64,000 bases of DNA, from the NCBI GenBank assembly GCA_964622835.1, contig CAZUSA010000002.1:124001-188000 (forward strand), given 5' to 3'. Each line of letters starts with the position of its first letter. The first letter of the stretch is position 1. This document shows positions 7,933 through 14,297 of the stretch, in pieces. The translations under genes and the position numbers were made by a program. The notes below the pieces were generated by a model, which worked only from the letters and a program-made list of their open reading frames with translations, was not told the DNA's origin and did not search any database. Source of the stretch: JABIKK01 sp964622835. GTDB lineage: Archaea > Nanobdellota > Nanobdellia > SCGC-AAA011-G17 > UBA489.

Positions 7933-8143
7933 AGGGTGTTACTTCTATTACTACTTCACCAGTTGAAGGAGGAACGGATTCATTGTGTTTTTTGAGACTT
8001 TCTACATATCCTTGAATAGCATCTTTAATATTTTCTACTGCTTCTTCTTTTGTTTTACCTTCAGAAACACATCCAGGAAGCGCGGGACATTCAGCTACAT
8101 AGATGCCGTTTTCATCTTGTTCAACAGTTATTCTATATTTCAT
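7931..8143 (-). CDS. hicB: HicB-type antitoxin (module 3)
   Basis: 70 aa from the ATG at 8143 (MKYRITVEQDENGIYVAECP), with LPGCVSEGKTKEEAVENI following. A longer frame reaches 8218, but its extra residues do not look like HicB and the start at 8143 fits the family length. Short HicB form without DNA-binding tail. The partner hicA reads on in the next frame and has lost its start codon. Confidence 0.88.
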   Translation of the reverse strand: MKYRITVEQDENGIYVAECPALPGCVSEGKTKEEAVENIKDAIQGYVESLKKHNESVPPSTGEVVIEVTP

Positions 8144-8280
8144 GATTCTAATGCAAGGGGATTGATGTTTATATGTTTTATGCACTGAAAAACAAAAATG
8201 TTTCGAGAAAGAGTTCACCTAATCTTACTTCTATGCATATAAGATAAAAATACCCAGACACACCATATTCTTAATTATTA

Positions 8281-8625
8281 CTATTCGAGTAAATGAGATA
8301 TATTCGTTTCAGCCGGTCTTTGATAAACTGTTTGTTCATCACGAACACTTTTATCAAATAATGCTTCAAGCATATCATGTGGACGTTCCATTAATTCTCC
8401 CAAAAAATGACAACCATACGTAACTGTTGCCACACTTCTTTGTCCAAGATACCCCACAACTATTCCTGTAGGAACATGAGCAATTCGTTCAGCCATCCCT
8501 GGAGATAATTCTCCTACAAAGCGAAAGGTAGGAGAAATTTCAATCTTTGCTTCTATTAATGCATGTGCTAATTTTCCAAGATTAGTGTGTCTTGTACTAT
8601 AGCGATTCTTACTTACAAAGGTCAT
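8281..8625 (-). CDS. Unknown small protein
   Basis: 114 aa from the ATG at 8625 (MTFVSKNRYSTRHTNLGKL); the frame is open to 8718 but the extension is low-complexity and a TATA-like CTTTAAG on this strand near 8654-8660 fits the shorter start. Contents: ALIEAKIEISPTFRFVGEL, GIVVGYLGQRSVATVTYGC and a polar C-terminus. No family recognised. Divergent from the HNH gene. Confidence 0.5.
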   Translation of the reverse strand: MTFVSKNRYSTRHTNLGKLAHALIEAKIEISPTFRFVGELSPGMAERIAHVPTGIVVGYLGQRSVATVTYGCHFLGELMERPHDMLEALFDKSVRDEQTVYQRPAETNISHLLE

Positions 8626-8778
8626 AACTACACACCACCATAAAAAAGCTGTTCTTAAAGATTTCGCTGTGATTATAATCTTTAAGTATTGTTCATAAGT
8701 TTTTTTGATAGTTACCATCGGTAATTATACAAAAATATGTTCGATGGTTTTTTATAGACGAATATTTATCTTGAACAA

Positions 8779-9234
8779 ATGGTTGAAAAGAACCCCAATA
8801 GTCGAAGAATAATTCTATGCAAAGGATGTAATGAAAAAAAAGAGTTCCATAGTAAAGAAATGTGCTATAAATGTTATAAGAAATACAGTTGGAAACCAAA
8901 AAAAGTTATTTGTAAACGGTGTCAACGAGAAAGACCCCACCATGCACGAGGTTATTGCAGTTCTTGTCACAATGTTGTTTATCATTATGATCTTATTAAA
9001 GCACATAATGCAAAAAAAAGCCACAATATTTCCTTAGAATTGTATAGAAAAATAACGGAAAAATGTGTATTATGTGGGTTTGATAAAGTTGTTGATTTGC
9101 ATCACAAAGACGGTAATCACAAAAATGATCAAATATCCAATCTTGTCGGTCTTTGTCCGAACCACCATAAAATGTTCCATACCGAACCCTTTCGGGAAGA
9201 AATAGTTTCATGGTTAAAAAAGAAAGGATATTAA
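8779..9234 (+). CDS. HNH endonuclease with two N-terminal zinc knuckles
   Basis: 151 aa. Two Cys-rich units come first, CKGCNEKKEFHSKEMCYKC and CKRCQRERPHHARGYCSSC, each of CxxC...CxxC type, and then an HNH domain: CVLCGFDKVVDLHHKDGNHK, NQISNLVGLCPNHHKMFH (two CxxC/CxxH zinc ligands plus the catalytic His pair). Similar free-standing HNH proteins occur in phage and mobile elements. It sits among toxin-antitoxin genes, which supports a mobile or defence role, but no intron or intein is seen around it. Confidence 0.85.
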   Translation: MVEKNPNSRRIILCKGCNEKKEFHSKEMCYKCYKKYSWKPKKVICKRCQRERPHHARGYCSSCHNVVYHYDLIKAHNAKKSHNISLELYRKITEKCVLCGFDKVVDLHHKDGNHKNDQISNLVGLCPNHHKMFHTEPFREEIVSWLKKKGY

Positions 9235-9236
9235 TA

Positions 9237-9316
9237 TTCGCTTGTTAATTATTAGCGAACTGCACCTAAGGTATATTAGGCGAAATCCTTTGTGTATAGT
9301 GTTTAGGCACTGCCTA
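9237..9316. promoter_or_regulatory. Two perfect inverted repeats upstream of the 9369 gene
   Basis: TTCGCT/AGCGAA arms at 9237-9242 and 9254-9259 with an AT-rich loop, then TAGGC-ACT-GCCTA at 9304-9316. The stretch 9235-9368 contains no gene. They could be operators, a terminator for the HNH gene, or part of a leader RNA. Confidence 0.35.
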
Positions 9317-9368
9317 GAGGTTTTAAGCGAAACGAAAGATTCTTTAAGTTCCTTTACGTAACCAGAGG

Positions 9369-9722
9369 ATGTATCGAAGCCAATTAGACACACCACGATT
9401 GAATACCCGACGAGGGCTAGAGTCACTCCCCATGATTAAAAACGCCTTTGAAACAAGTAACGCCGACATGTTAGGCCGACTCCACACCTATCTTAGCACC
9501 ACACTTGCAACTATGTACCCACTCCTTGCAAGAGATAACCAACAAAAAACTGATCGATTAGACCCCCTTATTGAAGATTTAGAGAGTTTTAGCAGAGATC
9601 TTGCTATTCTTGGACAAGGCATACCCTTTGAAACAGACATACCTTCTGCACGTGCTTCATCCATTCTTGGAGAGGTCTTAGGTTTGAGTCATACGGCACA
9701 AGCATTAGAACACATAAATTAA
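9369..9722 (+). CDS. Unknown helical protein
   Basis: 117 aa, soluble and predicted mostly helical: LGRLHTYLSTTLATMYPLL and DRLDPLIEDLESFSRDLAIL. Two further in-frame ATGs (9372 is not one; the next is near 9432, MIKNAF) make the start uncertain. No known domain. The codon choice is like that of neighbouring real genes. Convergent with 9750. Confidence 0.5.
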   Translation: MYRSQLDTPRLNTRRGLESLPMIKNAFETSNADMLGRLHTYLSTTLATMYPLLARDNQQKTDRLDPLIEDLESFSRDLAILGQGIPFETDIPSARASSILGEVLGLSHTAQALEHIN

Positions 9723-9749
9723 TATTTTAGCATCGCTTACAAATTTTAA

Positions 9750-10376
9750 TCATTCATCTAAACGGGCCTCTAACCTCTTCCTGTCAATGGAAGGAAGATT
9801 ATGAAGATTAACTTTATGCCCCACATAAGGCCAACGCCTTGACCTCCTTCCACGGCGCAACCCCGTAATAGCATACGCAACACGGTCAGCTAGTTTAACA
9901 GCATTATACCGCTTATCTGCGCGAGGTTCAAAAAATACTGCTTCGCTCGGCACACCATAATCAACCAACGCATATCGCACAACCTCTTGCACCGTTTCAT
10001 TAAATGGGTGGCCATCAACAACAACTTCAAATGGCTCACACTCTAATCGAATGACTGCTTCACAAATAAGTCTTGCCGTCGCAATAGCACGTATTCGAGA
10101 ATACGCAACTTTATCCAAACCAACAGGAACTGTACAATACAAAAAATTATTAGCTTCCCTCAAAAAAGGAACAGCACGACCTGCAAAACGATTACGACCC
10201 TCAACTGTTTTCTTAATCGCCCCATGTTTACCCATTGGACGAGGCACAGATTCTCCAGCATGCAATGTATATGCAGCAAGAACTAAGGGCAAATCACCAG
10301 AGGTCCTCCTGTTATTACTTTCATCAACCCCAATCCGCGCAATTTGTTTTGCCGGACGACGCACTGCACTTGTCAC
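9750..10376 (-). CDS. Unknown protein with Asp-Glu-Ser motif (possible RNase H fold)
   Basis: 208 aa with GTG start. After a basic N-terminus comes ARIGVDESNNRRTSGDLPLV, resembling the first strand and catalytic Asp of RNase H-like folds; then FEVVVDGHPFNETVQEVV and a late ADKRYNAVKLADRVAYAI, where an Asp at the helix start is typical of DUF3800-like RNase H proteins. Basic C-terminus (RRGRRSRRWPYVGHK). The assignment to this fold is inference; the motifs were read by eye only. Confidence 0.6.
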   Translation of the reverse strand: MTSAVRRPAKQIARIGVDESNNRRTSGDLPLVLAAYTLHAGESVPRPMGKHGAIKKTVEGRNRFAGRAVPFLREANNFLYCTVPVGLDKVAYSRIRAIATARLICEAVIRLECEPFEVVVDGHPFNETVQEVVRYALVDYGVPSEAVFFEPRADKRYNAVKLADRVAYAITGLRRGRRSRRWPYVGHKVNLHNLPSIDRKRLEARLDE

Positions 10377-10443
10377 CCACCCATTAGAGAAACTTCAAAC
10401 CATATAAACATACTTTTGATAGAATGAGATTATCCCAACATAG

Positions 10444-10572
10444 TCATTCAGGTTTTTCAGAACGATACCCACATTGTTTACAATAACGAATACGAAATTC
10501 ACCATCGGCAAATTTATGTTCACCAACATGTAATTGGTGGCCACATTCAGGACAATTTTCTCTTTGTTTCAT
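10444..10572 (-). CDS. 42-aa zinc-ribbon protein
   Basis: ATG at 10570-10572 to TGA at 10444-10446. The sequence has two zinc knuckles, NCPECGHQL and YCKQCGYRS, separated by 18 residues with a basic FRIRY stretch: a minimal zinc ribbon. Similar very small zinc-finger proteins are frequent in archaea and probably bind RNA, DNA or proteins. Too short for many gene callers. Confidence 0.75.
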   Translation of the reverse strand: MKQRENCPECGHQLHVGEHKFADGEFRIRYCKQCGYRSEKPE

Positions 10573-10614
10573 ACAAAAAAACCTTTAATCATTGCTTATA
10601 AGTTTTGAGCAGAA

Positions 10615-11292
10615 TTATTCTTCTTCAACACCCTTTTTTGCTCTTTTTTGGGTAGCTTTTTTTGTTTGTTTTGGCTCATTTTTTTGGAAAAAAGATTTAC
10701 CCTTATCTGTGATGCCAATATAGGTTTGTTTTCCTTTACGTATTTTTTTGATCATACCCATATCAACCAAAATACCCACATATTCCGACACTGTAGAACG
10801 TACTTTCCCATACGATTTACCAGGATAAATATCAAGTGCTAAGGCCTTTAATGGTACAAAATCCTGGCCTGATTCTCGCTGGAATGCCCCTAAACGGAAG
10901 AAAATAGCCCGTTGAGTCTCTGTGAGGTCTTCAAGAGGTGCATGGGATGATGAAGAAACAGGTATAACCTCTAGAGGAGTGTCATAATAAGGTTGTTCTA
11001 CTGTATGAGGGCCTTGAACCTGCCTTTGCGGCTGTTTTTTAGGAAGTTCTTGATCTCGCTCCGCTAAATAAGCAACAACTTGGGACATTTCTTCCATGCG
11101 AGACTCAATATTATCAAAACGCCGGTTATATTCACCGTCTTTATCCTTGAAAAAGGAGAGCCAGTCGCGGACGACCTTGATATCAGCCTTAACTCTAATG
11201 AAAGAATCTTTCAAATTTGCAGAAATCTGATTAACGTGCTCAACAGCCTTGTCACTCTCAGACCTCTTTCTCCCGAAAAACAGGAACCCCAT
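10615..11292 (-). CDS. Coiled-coil + winged-helix DNA-binding protein
   Basis: 225 aa from ATG 11292 (MGFLFFGRKR); a longer frame to 11331 exists, but the TATA-like box at 11315-11322 supports the shorter, leaderless start. Residues about 15-90 form a charged coiled coil (RRFDNIESRMEEMSQVVAYL); about 125-205 form a winged helix (LTETQRAIFFRLGAFQRE, STVSEYVGILVDMGMIKKI, GKQTYIGITDKGKSFF); the C-terminus is Lys-rich. Same architecture as the 11946-12578 gene. A GC-rich repeat array lies immediately upstream. Likely a transcription factor or nucleoid protein. Confidence 0.75.
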   Translation of the reverse strand: MGFLFFGRKRSESDKAVEHVNQISANLKDSFIRVKADIKVVRDWLSFFKDKDGEYNRRFDNIESRMEEMSQVVAYLAERDQELPKKQPQRQVQGPHTVEQPYYDTPLEVIPVSSSSHAPLEDLTETQRAIFFRLGAFQRESGQDFVPLKALALDIYPGKSYGKVRSTVSEYVGILVDMGMIKKIRKGKQTYIGITDKGKSFFQKNEPKQTKKATQKRAKKGVEEE

Positions 11293-11314
11293 GCCCTCTG
11301 AAGGGTGTTTATCC

Positions 11315-11322
11315 TTTATAAA
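11315..11322 (-). promoter_or_regulatory. TATA-like box for the 10615-11292 gene
   Basis: TTTATAAA centred about 26 nt before the ATG at 11292. It lies between the start codon and the repeat array at 11331-11520, so factors bound to the array would sit directly upstream of the TBP site. Confidence 0.55.
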
Positions 11323-11330
11323 TGTACCCA

Positions 11331-11520
11331 CGCGTCGGTACGTTTCGAAGACGTCTTAGACGCGTCGTAGACGTCTGTAGACATGTCGTCGACGGTTCGT
11401 AGACGCCTCCGACGCGTTTTACCGACGCGTTTTATAAAGAAATGAACGTTTCGTAGACGTCTCCGACGCATAAACGGGTATTTTGGAGGATGTGAGAAAA
11501 GGGAGATGATGCGTCGGTAC
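11331..11520. repeat. GC-rich repeat array: four ~21-bp units plus three CGCGTCGGTA boxes
   Basis: Imperfect copies of a TTCGTAGACGTCTCCGACG-like unit lie at 11343-11364, 11365-11385, 11395-11416 and 11449-11470. A second motif, CGCGTCGGTA or its complement, lies at 11331-11340, 11420-11429 (inverted) and 11511-11519. The composition contrasts with the AT-rich surroundings. Located directly upstream of the TATA box of the coiled-coil/winged-helix gene; probably its operator array, alternatively an iteron cluster. Confidence 0.75.
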
Positions 11521-11945
11521 AAGAAAAAAAATAAAAAAAATATAGAAAAAAGGGTCAATTTTTTCCTTTTTGAAGAAGTGAGACCGAAAATAAAACGGCT
11601 CGTGGGTTTTCCGACCGAAAACTTTTTGGTGTGTGGGTTTTCCGGCCGTGAATAAAACGGAAAAAGGGGTTATTTGGTGAAAGTGAGAGGTGAAAGTAGA
11701 CTGTGGTCTTGGAAAAAGGGTAGTTATGAGGGAGTCCTATTAGAGAAAAGGGGTAGAATAGGGGGGATTCCAGAAAAAGGAGGATAAAATAGCAATAATA
11801 GCGGAAAAAGCCTTGTTTTTGCAAAAGAGAGTGTTGGAGAGATTGAAAAAGACTGAAAAAAAGGTAGGGTCAAAAAATGAATGTGTCAAAAAAGGGTTCA
11901 TTTCGGAAAAGTGAGAGTTAAATCCGAAGAATAAATGGTTTTTGC
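11521..11945. other. Gene-free stretch with strong purine skew and short repeats
   Basis: No convincing gene in either direction; open frames here are low-complexity (Phe/Leu/Ser-rich). The + strand is purine-rich with many GGG and GAAAA runs. Repeated pieces: AATAAAACGG at 11589-11598 and 11651-11660, and GTGGGTTTTCCGRCCG at 11602-11617 and 11633-11648. It may be a remnant of a gene, a long regulatory region or an unrecognised RNA. Confidence 0.45.
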
Positions 11946-12578
11946 TCAAGAAAGGGTTGTTTGATCAGCAAGATTCTGTCTGGACTGGATAAGCTTGACC
12001 AATGAATGGTGGTCAGTAAAGGCTTTATTTATGAAAAGTGAGGTTTTACCATTGAAAACTCGCTCTTTTACGACAGGAAGACCCTTTGCGATCAGGGCAT
12101 TCACCGCGTTGCGAACGGGTGATTCTGTGACATTGAGGTGGGTGGCTATGGTGAGGTAATTTGTTTCGCCAAATTGCTGTCCTAGCTCAAAAATAGAGAG
12201 GAAAACAGAGAATTCTCTGTCGGTGAGAGTCCGGAAAGCAGCTTGGATTTCCGGCAAACTTGCCGGTTTTTTCATTGTAGGAGCACTGTTCGGCACTGTT
12301 TGGTATTGTTCGGCATTGTTCGGCATTGTTCGGTATCGTTCGGTGACCCCTTTATTTCCGGTGGAACTTTTCTTAGAATCGGCTAAAAAGCTCTTTATTT
12401 CAGAAATATCCTTTTTTAAGGATTGTAATAGAGATTCTAAGGCTATTTTGTCTCTTTTTCCTTCTTTTATCTCTTTTTTAATGGTTTCTAAGTCTTTCTC
12501 CAGTTTAAACATGTCCTCTTTAACATTAGAGAAAGAATTCTTTATCTTATCGCCAAAAACGTCTAAATCATCTGCCAT
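11946..12578 (-). CDS. Coiled-coil + winged-helix DNA-binding protein (second)
   Basis: 210 aa. Residues 1-70 are a charged coiled coil (KEDMFKLEKDLETIKKEI); 75-105 a linker encoded by 10-bp DNA repeats (YRTMPNNAEQ, YQTVPNSAPT); 110-200 a winged helix (RTLTDREFSVFLSIFELG, LTIATHLNVTESPVRNAVNAL, GKTSLFINKAF). Same layout as the 10615-11292 protein but little direct similarity. The DNA repeats of the linker recur upstream of the promoter. Probable autoregulated DNA-binding protein. Confidence 0.75.
   Translation of the reverse strand: MADDLDVFGDKIKNSFSNVKEDMFKLEKDLETIKKEIKEGKRDKIALESLLQSLKKDISEIKSFLADSKKSSTGNKGVTERYRTMPNNAEQYQTVPNSAPTMKKPASLPEIQAAFRTLTDREFSVFLSIFELGQQFGETNYLTIATHLNVTESPVRNAVNALIAKGLPVVKERVFNGKTSLFINKAFTDHHSLVKLIQSRQNLADQTTLS
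12284..12362. repeat. Six tandem 10-bp repeats plus 19-bp tail inside the winged-helix gene
   Basis: Units at 12284, 12294, 12304, 12314, 12324 and 12334 are variants of CATTGTTCGG, followed by TGACCCCTTTATTTCCGGT at 12344-12362. The same tail and units occur again at 12630-12688. Confidence 0.9.
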
Positions 12579-12629
12579 TTGTGTCCAAAATTAGGCTATT
12601 TTAGATCTATTTAAATCTTACCAGAAAAG

Positions 12630-12688
12630 CATTGTTTGTCATTGTTCGGCATTGTTCGGCATTGTTCGGTGACCCCTTTATTTCCGGT
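12630..12688. repeat. Four tandem 10-bp repeats plus identical 19-bp tail upstream of the winged-helix gene
   Basis: CATTGTTTGT at 12630-12639 and three CATTGTTCGG at 12640-12669, then TGACCCCTTTATTTCCGGT at 12670-12688, identical to the tail inside the coding region. It lies just upstream of the TTTAAAT promoter element (12610-12616) of the 12578 gene and forms the last codons of the gene at 12678. A 10-bp period places every copy on one face of the helix. Confidence 0.9.
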
Positions 12689-13205
12689 AGAGATTCCGAA
12701 AAACCTTTCTGAACAGCCAAAGGAAGGTATCACCAGAAGGTTTGAGGCCAGCAGCAAGCAATTTTTGCGCAAAATCTTGTCCAACGCCTTTTTCTGTCGT
12801 TTCAGGCGGTTTGTACGGAAACAGCTGTTTTAGGGTGTGTCCTGTCAGAAAGCCCTCGTTAACCTCTAAACAAACGTTCCGATCAGTCTCCTGATCAAAC
12901 ACCTTACTTGCCAGACAATCCACGCAGAGCGTTTCTTTACACCAAACACCCTTTTTCAACGGCTTAAACCCATTCGGGCGGAGAAGCTGATCAAACAACA
13001 AGAACAAAACGTCTTGGATAGAACCCTTCTGATCTTCAGGAAGCGTCTGTCCAACAGCATCCAACACATGCACACGGCCAAGATAGGCTACATTCTTCTG
13101 TTTAGGTGCCTTACGGCTTTTTTTACGCCGCTTTGAACGCACAACATACGCATATCTACGCACAGAACCATCCTTATTTTTTCTGGCCTTCACACGCACA
13201 TACAT
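12678..13205 (-). CDS. Basic protein with transposase-like N-terminus, unknown
   Basis: 175 aa from ATG 13205 (MYVRVKARKN); a GTG 12 nt upstream is possible, but a TATA-like TATATAAT on this strand at about 13228-13236 fits the ATG. The N-terminus (YAYVVRSKRRKKSRK, NVAYLGRVHVLD) recalls the first domain of IS1634/IS4-like transposases but no DDE domain follows; the C-terminal half has CVDCLASKVF and is unfamiliar. Its last codons lie in the repeat block 12630-12688, so the 3' end may have been changed by recombination. Confidence 0.6.
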   Translation of the reverse strand: MYVRVKARKNKDGSVRRYAYVVRSKRRKKSRKAPKQKNVAYLGRVHVLDAVGQTLPEDQKGSIQDVLFLLFDQLLRPNGFKPLKKGVWCKETLCVDCLASKVFDQETDRNVCLEVNEGFLTGHTLKQLFPYKPPETTEKGVGQDFAQKLLAAGLKPSGDTFLWLFRKVFRNLYRK

Positions 13206-13265
13206 ACGAGTGGGCACTACACAGAACTATATAATAATTTGCCTTAATTGTACGAGAACGACAGC

Positions 13266-13712
13266 CTACGAGGCTTTTGGTTTGGTCTTTCCCTCAACTT
13301 CATCCTTTTTCTTGATGGATAACCGAGGTAACGCAATATGAGGAGGCAACCCTACTTGCTGCGATAATGAAAGAGCCATAACGCCACATTTGGAGAAAAC
13401 ATAATTTACTAATTGGTAGGATAATTCTTGATCAATCTTCGCATCCTTATCCCATTCCTTGAGAATCTTATCCTTCCCTTCTTTATTCGTTAAAAAATGC
13501 AAATGACCCACAATATCAGTGGTTGCAATATCAGGAAGATAGGTTACTTTATACTCAAATTTAATCATCAATAAAGATTGCTTATCAAAACCCTTTGGAA
13601 GAGGAGCTTCAGTAACATCCAAAAACTTGATATTATTCTTCGCCTCAATATTACCTGTAGGTTTACCCTTCTTTTCAACAGCTACTTTTTCCAATGTAAA
13701 GTTTACAATCAT
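13266..13712 (-). CDS. SecB-like chaperone family protein
   Basis: 148 aa. Resembles archaeal SecB-like proteins (MJ0357 type): beta-strand pairs around SLLMIKFEYKVTYLPDIATT and IVGHLHFLTN, a helix (LVNYVFSKCGVMALSLSQQ) and the end motif GLPPHIALPRL. Such proteins are proposed to bind unfolded clients for export; role in this cell is inference, though the many exported proteins here make it plausible. TATA-like TTATAA near 13738 predicts leaderless start. Confidence 0.7.
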   Translation of the reverse strand: MIVNFTLEKVAVEKKGKPTGNIEAKNNIKFLDVTEAPLPKGFDKQSLLMIKFEYKVTYLPDIATTDIVGHLHFLTNKEGKDKILKEWDKDAKIDQELSYQLVNYVFSKCGVMALSLSQQVGLPPHIALPRLSIKKKDEVEGKTKPKAS

Positions 13713-13817
13713 GATAGACAGAAAGAAAAATAACAGGTTATAAAGGTTCCTCCTCCTTTAAAAAGAAGTCAAAAAACACCAAAATATTTTTAATAACTTC
13801 CACTCTAAAAAGAAGAG

Positions 13818-14297
13818 ATGACTCGATTACGGACAACACTACAACACTGCGCTTTAGCACTTCTTGTTGGATGTGCTTCACCGCTTACTGTTCAAGAACC
13901 AACACCAGAACGTACACCTACAATTATTCCTGCACAACAACCCTCTTTTCCTGAAGAACTCGTGCCACCAACACCCCTCTTTCCACGAACAAAACTCCTT
14001 TCTATTAGTCCAGAAGATTATCTGCGAAGTGTAGATGGTGTTGCCCAAGATTTTAGATATGTTGGTATCCAAGGACTAACCTCTATGAGATATATAGATT
14101 ATAACCAACAACCGCCACGCAGAGTTAACGGTGTTAACAATCCACACTCAGACTTTTTGAGACGCATCCCTGAAGGAACAGCAGTTATTGTAGGATACCG
14201 TCTTCTTCCCTTCATGGGCACTTATTTTTTAGAAAGTGGAACTGCAATGGTCCCCATCAAACGTGAACCAAAAAGAATATCTACAGCTATAGAATAA
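13818..14297 (+). CDS. Small lipoprotein, unknown
   Basis: 159 aa. Signal with lipobox ALLVGC (Cys about residue 19), then a Pro/Thr-rich stretch (EPTPERTPTIIPAQQ) typical of a cell-surface tether, then a globular part (SPEDYLRSVDGVAQDFRYVG, PEGTAVIVGYRLLPF). No family recognised. It is the only + strand gene in the 11.9-17.1 kb block and converges on lonB with no gap. Confidence 0.6.
   Translation: MTRLRTTLQHCALALLVGCASPLTVQEPTPERTPTIIPAQQPSFPEELVPPTPLFPRTKLLSISPEDYLRSVDGVAQDFRYVGIQGLTSMRYIDYNQQPPRRVNGVNNPHSDFLRRIPEGTAVIVGYRLLPFMGTYFLESGTAMVPIKREPKRISTAIE

Noticed and set aside
11331..11520. CRISPR array
   Set aside because: Units are imperfect, adjacent or irregularly spaced, with no uniform spacers, and no cas genes occur in the window.
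11555..11949. Two overlapping Phe/Ser-rich open frames on the minus strand
   Set aside because: They arise from the purine-rich + strand, contain no domain and no promoter or ribosome site, and are not alike in composition to neighbouring genes.
12223..12594. A 123-aa open frame on the + strand opposite the winged-helix gene
   Set aside because: It is the complement of the repeat-bearing coding region; its low-complexity Phe/Leu/Ser content and the strong winged-helix motifs on the minus strand show it is a shadow.
12284..12688. CRISPR or transposon ends
   Set aside because: The 10-bp units are contiguous without spacers, and the two blocks are direct, not inverted, copies with no transposase domain between them.
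12678..13205. Complete insertion sequence transposase
   Set aside because: Only the N-terminal part resembles some transposases; there is no DDE/DEDD catalytic region and no terminal inverted repeats were seen.
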